Shown here: positions 1-6,174 of the stretch, in pieces | Position numbering within the stretch: the first letter of the stretch is position 1 | Layout of the letters: each line of letters begins with the position of its first letter | From: Crocinitomicaceae bacterium | GTDB lineage: Bacteria; Bacteroidota; Bacteroidia; Flavobacteriales_D; Crocinitomicaceae | Reading direction: 5' to 3' | DNA length: 7,637 nucleotides | Assembly (NCBI GenBank): GCA_003512365.1 | Contig: DORI01000106.1 | Coordinates: 739 to 8,375 of the forward strand | The notes under the pieces: generated by a model | Seen by the model: the letters and a program-made list of their open reading frames with translations, nothing else | The model's database searches: none | What the model was told of the DNA's origin: nothing | Made by a program: the position numbers and the translations under genes

Positions 1-657
1 ACACGATTTATGTTTGCTTTCCTTTCGCTGACATTTGCTATTTATTTACTCCCAGGAATGTTTGGTGCTCCAATTAAACTACTGAGTGGTATAGCACCTC
101 CAACTACCTATTCAGAGGATAAATTCTTGTTTAACCACGGTGGACTCGACAATGGATTAGTGAAAGATGAAATAACGGCAAAATACCGAGAACACATGCA
201 CGAATCAGGAGATGGCTCTGTTATGGTGTTTCACGATTTAGAAATTGCAAAGGCCTATGCTAAAGAACGTAATTTGCCAATAATGCTTGATTTTACAGGA
301 TATGCATGTCAAAATTGTCGTAAGATGGAAACAACAGTTTGGGCCGACGAGCGCATTAAATCAACTTTACAAACGCGTTTGGTTATTGCTTCTCTTTATG
401 TTGATGATCACGAACCACTTCCTGAAAGTGAGCACCGTTATTCTGAAGCGATTGGTGGAAATGTGAAAGAGGTCGGAAATATTTGGGCAGAATTACAAAT
501 AACGCGCTATAAAAGTTTCCAACAACCTCTGTATGCGATTATTGATCACGATGGAAATGATTTAGTTCAATCTGTAGGTTATACGCCAGATATTAATGTA
601 TTCAAACAATTTCTCGAAACTGGTATCGAGAATTTCAATAAAAACAAAAAGAAATAA
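1..657 (+). CDS. DsbD-type thiol:disulfide interchange protein, C-terminal part (5' end outside window)
   Basis: The reading frame is open from the first base, so the ATG at position 10 is probably internal and the N-terminal part lies to the left; 218 codons are visible. They begin with the end of a membrane segment (codons about 4-20), then a linker, then a thioredoxin-like domain (codons about 75-210). Its redox motif is CQNC, with cysteines at codons 103 and 106, followed by RKMETTVW. A proline at codon 176 in QQPLYAII fits the cis-Pro loop facing the active site. Proteins of this family pass electrons from cytoplasmic thioredoxin across the inner membrane to periplasmic disulfide or cytochrome c maturation partners. 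The visible part matches the C-terminal periplasmic module of Bacteroidota DsbD-like proteins. The tail is lysine-rich and ends in TAA. topB starts 11 bases downstream, so the two are probably cotranscribed. A related membrane-anchored thioredoxin cannot be excluded without the 5' part. Confidence 0.87.
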   Translation, partial: TRFMFAFLSLTFAIYLLPGMFGAPIKLLSGIAPPTTYSEDKFLFNHGGLDNGLVKDEITAKYREHMHESGDGSVMVFHDLEIAKAYAKERNLPIMLDFTGYACQNCRKMETTVWADERIKSTLQTRLVIASLYVDDHEPLPESEHRYSEAIGGNVKEVGNIWAELQITRYKSFQQPLYAIIDHDGNDLVQSVGYTPDINVFKQFLETGIENFNKNKKK

Positions 658-668
658 GTGTTGAGGTA

Positions 669-2447
669 GTGAAGCTTTGTATTGCTGAAAAACCAAGTGT
701 TGCGAGAGATTTGGCGCAAATTTTAGGCGCTACAACCCGAAGAGATGGTTACTTAGAGGGGCCGGAATATTGTGTCACCTGGGTATTCGGTCATTTATGT
801 TCATTAAAAGATCCTGAAGATTATCTTGCGAATTGGAAATATTGGAAATTAGAAGATTTACCGATTATTCCGGCTCAATTTGGAATTAAATTACGAGAAG
901 ACGAAGGAGCAAAAAAACAATTCCAAGTAATCGAAAAACTAATCAGTTCCGCCTCAGAAGTTATAAATTGTGGTGATGCCGGTCAAGAAGGAGAACTCAT
1001 TCAAAGGTGGGTATTGTTAAAGGCAAAATGTTCCGTACCGGTGAAAAGACTATGGATTTCTTCTTTAACAGAAGATGCAATTAAGCAAGGATTTTCCAAG
1101 TTAAGAGATGCCAGTGAATTTGATACACTTTTTGCTGCCGGAAATGCACGTGCCGTAGGTGATTGGCTGTTGGGAATTAATGGAACACGTCTTTACACCA
1201 AAAAATATGGCAAGGAGAAAATGACGCTTTCGGTTGGCAGGGTGCAAACCCCAACTCTTGCTATGATTGTGCAACGTCAAAAAGAAATTGATGCCTTCAA
1301 ATCTGAAGAGTATTGGGAGTTAAAAACGCTTTATCGAAATACCGAATTTACCTGTCAAATTGATCGATTAAAAACAGAAACCAAGGCCTTAAAAGGATTA
1401 GAGTATTTACAGAATAAGCTGTTTGAGGTAATCGATTTCGAACAAAAAGAAGGTAAAGAAGGAAATCCTAGACTTTATGATCTAACAGGCTTTCAAGTTG
1501 ATGCGAATAAACGATATGGAAAAAGTGCAGAAGAAACATTGAATATCGTTCAAAGTTTATATGAAAAAAAATTGGTTACCTATCCTCGAGTTGACACAAC
1601 CTACCTATCAGAGGACCTTCATCCTAAAATACCCGAAATTCTAAAAGGATTAAAGGATTATTCTCGTTTTACAGAATCTATTCTTTCAAGTCCTATTCCG
1701 AAATCCAAAAGTATTTTCGATAATGAAAAAATAACTGATCATCATGCGATTATTCCTACAGGAATTTATCCAAATGGTCTCAGTGAAGAAGAACGAAAAA
1801 TTTATGACCTTATCGCCAGAAGATTTATTTCAGCTTTTTATCCTGAATGCCGAATCTCTACTACCACCGTAATCGGAAAGGTTGATGAATTAAATTTTAA
1901 AGCAATTGGAAAACAACTCGTTTTTATAGGTTGGAAAACAGTTTACGAAGAGTTGAAAGATGAATCGTCTTCTAAAAAAACGGATGAAGAGGATAAAATA
2001 TTACCTCTTTTTACCGTTGGCGAAATAGGTCCACATGAACCTTTTATTCATAAAGGAAAAACTTCACCTCCAAAATATTTCACAGAAGCTACGTTGCTAC
2101 GAGCAATGGAAAGCGCAGGAAAACTTGTAGAAAATGAAGAGATGAGAGAACTCATGAAAGAAAATGGTATCGGAAGGCCCTCCACCAGAGCTAGTATCAT
2201 TGAAACACTATTCAAACGAAAATATATTGAAAAGAAAAAAAAGAACATTATTGCCACCGAAACCGGCATACATTTAATCGATACAATTCAAAATGAATTA
2301 TTAAAAAGTCCCGAACTCACGGGACAATGGGAATATAAACTTAGACAAATTGAAAAAGGAAAGTTCACGGGTCTTCAATTTAAAGAAGAATTGTCAAAAA
2401 TGGTCCGTACAATCGTAGACGAAGTAATATTTGGAAAACAGGATTGA
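669..2447 (+). CDS. topB: DNA topoisomerase III (type IA), GTG start
   Basis: This 592-residue cytoplasmic enzyme would relax or decatenate DNA by cutting one strand and passing another through the break. The N-terminal Toprim domain starts at once with CIAEKPSVARDLA (Glu7). Its acidic motif at 103-109 reads DAGQEGE, so D103 and E107 are present, but residue 105, usually Asp in DxDxE, is Gly. SVGRVQTPTLAMI lies near residue 190. The catalytic tyrosine is Y305 in TYPRVDT, with R307 beside it. DHHAIIPTG follows, and ENGIGRPSTRASIIETLF lies near residue 500. The start is GTG: the family N-terminus begins exactly there and no ATG lies upstream in frame. A weak GAGG at 663-666 sits only two bases before it. 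The protein ends soon after the core, with no Cys4 zinc-finger tail as many type IA enzymes have. The close spacing to the DsbD-like gene suggests one transcript. Confidence 0.95.
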   Translation: MKLCIAEKPSVARDLAQILGATTRRDGYLEGPEYCVTWVFGHLCSLKDPEDYLANWKYWKLEDLPIIPAQFGIKLREDEGAKKQFQVIEKLISSASEVINCGDAGQEGELIQRWVLLKAKCSVPVKRLWISSLTEDAIKQGFSKLRDASEFDTLFAAGNARAVGDWLLGINGTRLYTKKYGKEKMTLSVGRVQTPTLAMIVQRQKEIDAFKSEEYWELKTLYRNTEFTCQIDRLKTETKALKGLEYLQNKLFEVIDFEQKEGKEGNPRLYDLTGFQVDANKRYGKSAEETLNIVQSLYEKKLVTYPRVDTTYLSEDLHPKIPEILKGLKDYSRFTESILSSPIPKSKSIFDNEKITDHHAIIPTGIYPNGLSEEERKIYDLIARRFISAFYPECRISTTTVIGKVDELNFKAIGKQLVFIGWKTVYEELKDESSSKKTDEEDKILPLFTVGEIGPHEPFIHKGKTSPPKYFTEATLLRAMESAGKLVENEEMRELMKENGIGRPSTRASIIETLFKRKYIEKKKKNIIATETGIHLIDTIQNELLKSPELTGQWEYKLRQIEKGKFTGLQFKEELSKMVRTIVDEVIFGKQD

Positions 2448-2470
2448 ACTTCAATAATTACTTACAAAGT

Positions 2471-2502
2471 AAAAAATAATGGTTTGCCTCTTTGAGCGAA
2501 CC
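2471..2502 (-). terminator. Probable intrinsic terminator of the arginase-argS operon
   Basis: A hairpin with arms GGTTTGC (2481-2487) and GCGAACC (2496-2502) and an 8-base loop lies five bases past the argS stop. Read on the minus strand, the stem (six of seven positions paired, one C/A mismatch) is followed by ATTATTTTTT, the U-rich tract expected of an intrinsic terminator. On the plus strand the same stem pairs fully with one G-T wobble, but no T-run follows, so it suits topB less well. A second AT-rich stem, TTACTT/AAGTAA at 2458-2472, lies beside it and may help topB transcription stop. The position between converging genes supports the call; its strength is unknown. Confidence 0.5.
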
Positions 2503-2506
2503 CGAT

Positions 2507-4411
2507 TCACATGCGTGTAGGAGCATTAATTCCCATAAGATAAAGTGCATCTTTCAATACTCCACCAACTGTTTCAGCCAACACCAATCTCATCTCTTTT
2601 GTTTTCACATTTTCTTCAGATAAAATTTTAACAGCTTGGTAAAAATGGTTGAATGATTTTACCAGTTCATAGGTATAGTTTGCCAATAAAGCAGGTGAAT
2701 ACGAAGCTGCGGCTTCTTGAACCATCAACGGGAATTGAATTAAATTTTTGACAACCTCTTTTTCTTCATCCAATAAATTTACTTCTCCAAATTGAACATT
2801 TTGACGATTAGGTTCTGCTTTCTTAAGTAGAGAGCAAATTCTCGCATGAGTATATTGTAAAAATGGCCCGGTATTTCCATTTAACTCGATAGATTCTTCT
2901 GGATTAAATAGCATTCTCTTCTTGGGATCTACTTTTATTAGGTAGTATTTTAGCCCTCCAAGTCCAATTTGTTCGTACAGATTTAATTTTTCCTCTTCAT
3001 CCAAACCATCCAAATGACCTCGTTCTTTAGTCATTTCCGTAGCTTTTTCTACTACCTCTTGCATTAAATCATCTGCGTCTACCACTGTTCCTTCTCTCGA
3101 TTTCATTTTACCGGAAGGAAGATCTACCATTCCATAAGAAAGATGGTAACAATTTTGTGCCCATGAAAAACCTAGTTTTTCAAGAATTAAAAACAATACC
3201 TTGAAATGATAATCTTGCTCATTACCAACAGTATATACAATTCCAGATAAATTGGAAAAATCTTCAAATCTTTCAATGGCAGTACCAATATCTTGAGTCA
3301 TATAAACAGCCGTTCCGTCAGATCTCAATACCAATTTTTCATCTAAACCCTCATCTGTCAAATCAATCCAAACAGAGCCATCGTCTTTCTTAAAAAAGAT
3401 TCCCGAATTTAAACCCTTCAATACCTGATCTTTGCCTAGTAAAAACGTATCAGATTCATAATACAATTTATCGAATTCAACACCCATTCGCTGGTAGGTA
3501 CGATCAAAACCTTCGTACACCCAACCATTCATTGTTGTCCAAAGCAAGTATGTTTGAGGATCGCGTGCTTCCCATCTCAAAAGCATCTCTTTGGCCTCTC
3601 GCATTAATGTCGATTGACTTTTCGCTAAATCTTTAATTTTATCATCAATTGCCGAAAGTACTTTTTCGTCTTTATCAATCTTTGCATTGGACAATTCAAG
3701 AAATTTTAATTTAATCTCCTGGTGATCGTGTTCAAATTGTCCGTTTTCCCAATTACCAATTATGTTTTTAACTTCTGCATTGAGTTGCTTGTCAAACTCA
3801 ACATAGTATTTCCCAACGAGTTTATCACCTTTAAGACCTGTATTTTGAGGGGTTTCACGCTCACCTGAGGAATTTAAAGGCGAGAATTTTTCCCAAGCTA
3901 ACATACTTTTACAAATATGAATACCTCGATCATTAATAACTTGTGTTTTAATAACTTCATGTCCTGCAAACTCAAGAATTCGCGATACTGAATGACCTAG
4001 AAAAATATTTCGAAGATGTCCTAAATGCAATGGTTTATTGGTATTTGGGGAAGAATATTCCACCATTACGGTTGGTTTAGAATTACTTACTGCTTTACCG
4101 AAATGCTGAGCAGTTGAAATTCTATTCAATTCGTTCATCCAATAATCATCGCTTAAAATTAGGTTCAAAAAACCATTGATCACCTCAAAAGAGGCTATTT
4201 CTCGAAATTCATTACTTAGAGCGTCGCCAATTTTTTGACCTGCGTCAACAGGAGAGGTTTTCAATATTTTAACAAAAGGAAATACAACAAGTGTGATGTC
4301 TCCAGTTTGTTCTTTTTTAGTTGGAGAAAGCTGAATTAGACTTGGTGAAATTTGTTCTCCAAAAATTGTTTGAGCATGTTCGATCAAGAAATTGGATATG
4401 CGTTGGTACAT
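2507..4411 (-). CDS. argS: Arginyl-tRNA synthetase
   Basis: This class I aminoacyl-tRNA synthetase charges tRNA-Arg with arginine in the cytoplasm. The N-terminal additional domain (about 1-110) contains GDITL at 37-41. The catalytic core has the HIGH motif as HLGH (129-132), preceded by SSPNTNKPL, and a KMSK-type loop KMKSREGT starting at K435. The C-terminal DALR anticodon-binding domain follows NTGPFLQY (from 513) and ends in LMGINAPTRM, a typical ArgS terminus. At 634 residues it is longer than the E. coli enzyme (577). Much of the excess lies between the HIGH and KMSK motifs, where GLKGDKLVGKYYVEFD (from 192) is followed by a charged, probably helical stretch of about 50 residues. The ATG overlaps the stop of the arginase gene by one base (TAATG), implying one mRNA and translational coupling. 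The stop is TGA, followed directly by a candidate terminator. Confidence 0.97.
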   Translation of the reverse strand: MYQRISNFLIEHAQTIFGEQISPSLIQLSPTKKEQTGDITLVVFPFVKILKTSPVDAGQKIGDALSNEFREIASFEVINGFLNLILSDDYWMNELNRISTAQHFGKAVSNSKPTVMVEYSSPNTNKPLHLGHLRNIFLGHSVSRILEFAGHEVIKTQVINDRGIHICKSMLAWEKFSPLNSSGERETPQNTGLKGDKLVGKYYVEFDKQLNAEVKNIIGNWENGQFEHDHQEIKLKFLELSNAKIDKDEKVLSAIDDKIKDLAKSQSTLMREAKEMLLRWEARDPQTYLLWTTMNGWVYEGFDRTYQRMGVEFDKLYYESDTFLLGKDQVLKGLNSGIFFKKDDGSVWIDLTDEGLDEKLVLRSDGTAVYMTQDIGTAIERFEDFSNLSGIVYTVGNEQDYHFKVLFLILEKLGFSWAQNCYHLSYGMVDLPSGKMKSREGTVVDADDLMQEVVEKATEMTKERGHLDGLDEEEKLNLYEQIGLGGLKYYLIKVDPKKRMLFNPEESIELNGNTGPFLQYTHARICSLLKKAEPNRQNVQFGEVNLLDEEKEVVKNLIQFPLMVQEAAASYSPALLANYTYELVKSFNHFYQAVKILSEENVKTKEMRLVLAETVGGVLKDALYLMGINAPTRM

Positions 4412-5352
4412 TACTGAAATCTATTTAATAAACTAATCTTTTTTATCAACGAAAATGAAATTTCAGCCATTCGGTTTACTTTGTTGTCTAAACATGGGTT
4501 AATTTCAACCATCTCAAAAACTGCCGTTTTGGGCATTTCTAACAAACCAATCAAAAGGTCCTCTGCATCTTTAATCTGTATTCCATTTTTCACAGGTGTG
4601 CCTGTTCCATAGGACGATTCATCCGGATCCATTGAGTCAACGTCAAAAGAGACATATATCAAGTCACAGTGAAGCAATTTCTCCTTGATTTCAGAGAGGA
4701 TTTGACGAACTCCTTTGCTTAATACTTCGTCGACTTTATAGTTTTTAATGTTAAATTTTGAAATCAAGTAATCTTCTTCTGCTTCAGTATCTCTTACGCC
4801 TACAAAAACGAGATTTTCGGGCAAAAGGTAATTCGTTTTTAATGATTCCCAATATTCCTTTGTTTCAGAGTCGACATCATTTTTTACCATTTCGATATTT
4901 TCAACGCCAAGAGCTGTTGCCAATGGCATACCGTGTAAATTGCCCGAAGGTGTGGTGTATGGCGTATGTAAATCGGCATGCGCATCTATCCAAACAACTC
5001 CCAATTTCGCGTCTGGAAACGCTCGTTGAATACCTTTAATTGTTCCTCCAGCAGAGCAATGATCACCCGCTATCACAAAAGGAAACTCGCCTTTGTCCAA
5101 CAATGACTTTAATTCATTTGAAACAGTGTCATAAACAACTTTCATCCCATCAATGTATTTGGCAAACTCATGAGTTGAGGGTTGATCTAGCAAATCATTT
5201 AAATGAGGTAATACGCGTGTTGGGTAAGCAGAAAATATATTAGATTTCTGCTGTCGAGCTACTACTTGAATTGCTTCAGGACCTAAAGATGCTCCGCGTG
5301 TACCAGCTCCGAGTTCTGATTTATTGATGATAAATGATAAATTGCTTGACAT
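4411..5352 (-). CDS. Arginase-family ureohydrolase, probable arginase
   Basis: This 313-residue enzyme has the complete binuclear manganese site of the ureohydrolase family: H98 in AGDHCSAGG, D123/H125/D127 in WIDAHADLH, and D237/D239 in SFDVDSMDPD. The active-site H140 lies in TTPSGNLHGMP, and E283 in VEINP matches the glutamate that holds the guanidinium group. The N-terminal GAGTRGASLGPEAI segment (15-28) also fits the family. The likely reaction is L-arginine to ornithine plus urea. The SGNLHG loop favours arginase over agmatinase. However, the positions of rat arginase N130 and D183, which contact the substrate backbone, read His (H129) and Glu (E190), so the exact substrate is inferred. 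The name rocF would apply if arginase activity is confirmed. The ATG at 5352 is the first in-frame start before the conserved N-terminus. It is first in an operon with argS, with a Bacteroidota-type promoter box just upstream. Confidence 0.9.
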   Translation of the reverse strand: MSSNLSFIINKSELGAGTRGASLGPEAIQVVARQQKSNIFSAYPTRVLPHLNDLLDQPSTHEFAKYIDGMKVVYDTVSNELKSLLDKGEFPFVIAGDHCSAGGTIKGIQRAFPDAKLGVVWIDAHADLHTPYTTPSGNLHGMPLATALGVENIEMVKNDVDSETKEYWESLKTNYLLPENLVFVGVRDTEAEEDYLISKFNIKNYKVDEVLSKGVRQILSEIKEKLLHCDLIYVSFDVDSMDPDESSYGTGTPVKNGIQIKDAEDLLIGLLEMPKTAVFEMVEINPCLDNKVNRMAEISFSLIKKISLLNRFQ

Positions 5353-5375
5353 AAATTGCTTGAAAAAAAGCCATA

Positions 5376-5383
5376 CAAAGGTA
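5376..5383 (-). promoter_or_regulatory. Candidate promoter -7 box (TACCTTTG) for the arginase-argS operon
   Basis: Read on the minus strand, TACCTTTG matches the Bacteroidota sigma-70-type -7 consensus TAnnTTTG at every fixed position. It lies 23 bases upstream of the arginase ATG, which would give a leader of roughly 15-20 bases. I found no clean TTTG -33 element at the expected distance, so the call rests on the -7 box and its position in the divergent gap. Confidence 0.5.
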
Positions 5384-5433
5384 ATTCTTTAATTCGGCAC
5401 TTTAACATAAATTCATTAATTAGTTCTTTTCCG

Positions 5434-5441
5434 TATACTTG
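5434..5441 (+). promoter_or_regulatory. Weak candidate -7 box (TATACTTG) for the secreted-protein gene
   Basis: TATACTTG differs from TAnnTTTG at one fixed base and ends four bases before the ATG at 5446. A start site a few bases downstream would fall on or beside the start codon, making the mRNA leaderless or nearly so. No recognisable ribosome-binding site precedes the ATG, which agrees, but Bacteroidota often lack such sites and no -33 element is evident. Confidence 0.22.
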
Positions 5442-5445
5442 TAGC

Positions 5446-6084
5446 ATGAAATTATTTTTTACCCTATTGCTTTTTACTATAGTAACAATTCCAACACTAT
5501 TTTCTCAAAAAAATAGATCATTCTCAGGTGTTTTAACTTACACGATTGAAAGTGTAAATTCAACAGATAGTGTACGTTCCAAAATGATAATTTTTGCCAA
5601 AGATAGTTTATTAAGAGTGGTGAATTTCAACTCAGAAACAGGCAAACAAGAACTTATTAAGCACCTCACCTACAATAAATCTTACCTGTTAATCGAAACT
5701 CCCTTGCAAAATTTTGCCATTCGCACAAACGAACATTTGGCAAAAGACAGCGTCACCTATACTTATCAGAAGAAATCAGGGTCTAAGAAAATTGGTGGTG
5801 TTAAATCAAAAAAAATTCTAGTGAAATATCAAGAAAATAAATTACCCCTTACATGTTATTACCACAAAAAAATCCCAAGCAAGTATGCAAATACAATGAA
5901 ATCATTCCCGGGGCTTGCAACCTTATTTTATTCTTTTTCAGAGAATGGGATTTTAAGGTATCGCCTTGAGAAAATTGAAGTAAATAATCCACCGCTAGCG
6001 CTTTTTCAAATTCCTAAAGATTTTAAAATGGTAACAATGGAAGAATTTTCTGTTGAGTTTGACAAATTATACAAGAAAGAGTGA
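5446..6084 (+). CDS. Small secreted protein of unknown function (possible DUF4412/GLPGLI-like)
   Basis: I do not firmly recognise this 212-residue protein. It opens with a clear Sec signal peptide: MK, a hydrophobic run from about 3 to 19, and a likely cut after S20 before QKNRS. No cysteine follows the signal, so it is not a lipoprotein and probably ends up in the periplasm or outside. The mature part is rich in beta-type segments, starting FSGVLTYTIESVNSTDSVRSKM, and ends with FQIPKDFKMVTMEEF. This resembles Bacteroidota envelope proteins of the DUF4412 or GLPGLI kind in outline only; no catalytic motif is visible and the mature part has a single cysteine. The frame stays open upstream to an ATG at 5356, but the signal peptide begins at 5446 and the extra 30 residues would bury it, so 5446 is preferred. 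It is divergent from the arginase gene and lies 90 bases before ftsK. Confidence 0.82.
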   Translation: MKLFFTLLLFTIVTIPTLFSQKNRSFSGVLTYTIESVNSTDSVRSKMIIFAKDSLLRVVNFNSETGKQELIKHLTYNKSYLLIETPLQNFAIRTNEHLAKDSVTYTYQKKSGSKKIGGVKSKKILVKYQENKLPLTCYYHKKIPSKYANTMKSFPGLATLFYSFSENGILRYRLEKIEVNNPPLALFQIPKDFKMVTMEEFSVEFDKLYKKE

Positions 6085-6091
6085 TGCAACT

Positions 6092-6126
6092 ACTAACATT
6101 TTAGTGTTTAAACTAATATCTTTTTT
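6092..6126 (+). terminator. Weak possible terminator after the secreted-protein gene
   Basis: TTAGT (6101-6105) pairs with ACTAA (6112-6116) around a 6-base loop, and a run of six T follows at 6121-6126. TTAGT can instead pair with an upstream ACTAA (6092-6096). The stems are only five bases and AT-rich, so termination would be weak. The rest of the gap to ftsK (6085-6174) shows nothing else convincing. Confidence 0.3.
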
Positions 6127-6174
6127 CCCAATCTGTGTTGCTTCTAACATGTAAATTCGTGAGAATACCCATCT

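Noticed and set aside
2048..2269. Minus-strand open frame of 73 codons
   Set aside because: It lies wholly inside topB, antisense to the conserved GIGRPST region, and its low-complexity Phe run is the complement of a Lys run.
4758..5243. Two plus-strand open frames (4758-5039 and 5040-5243)
   Set aside because: Both are antisense to the arginase gene, whose motifs cover this stretch; neither shows a recognisable protein pattern.
5356..5445. Longer start for the secreted-protein gene at 5356
   Set aside because: It would put 30 residues in front of a classic signal peptide and run through the promoter box of the divergent operon; 5446 is the sensible start.
6152..6159. TAAATTCG as a possible -7 box for ftsK
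   Set aside because: One fixed base is wrong, no -33 element lies at a fitting distance, and such near matches are common in AT-rich sequence.
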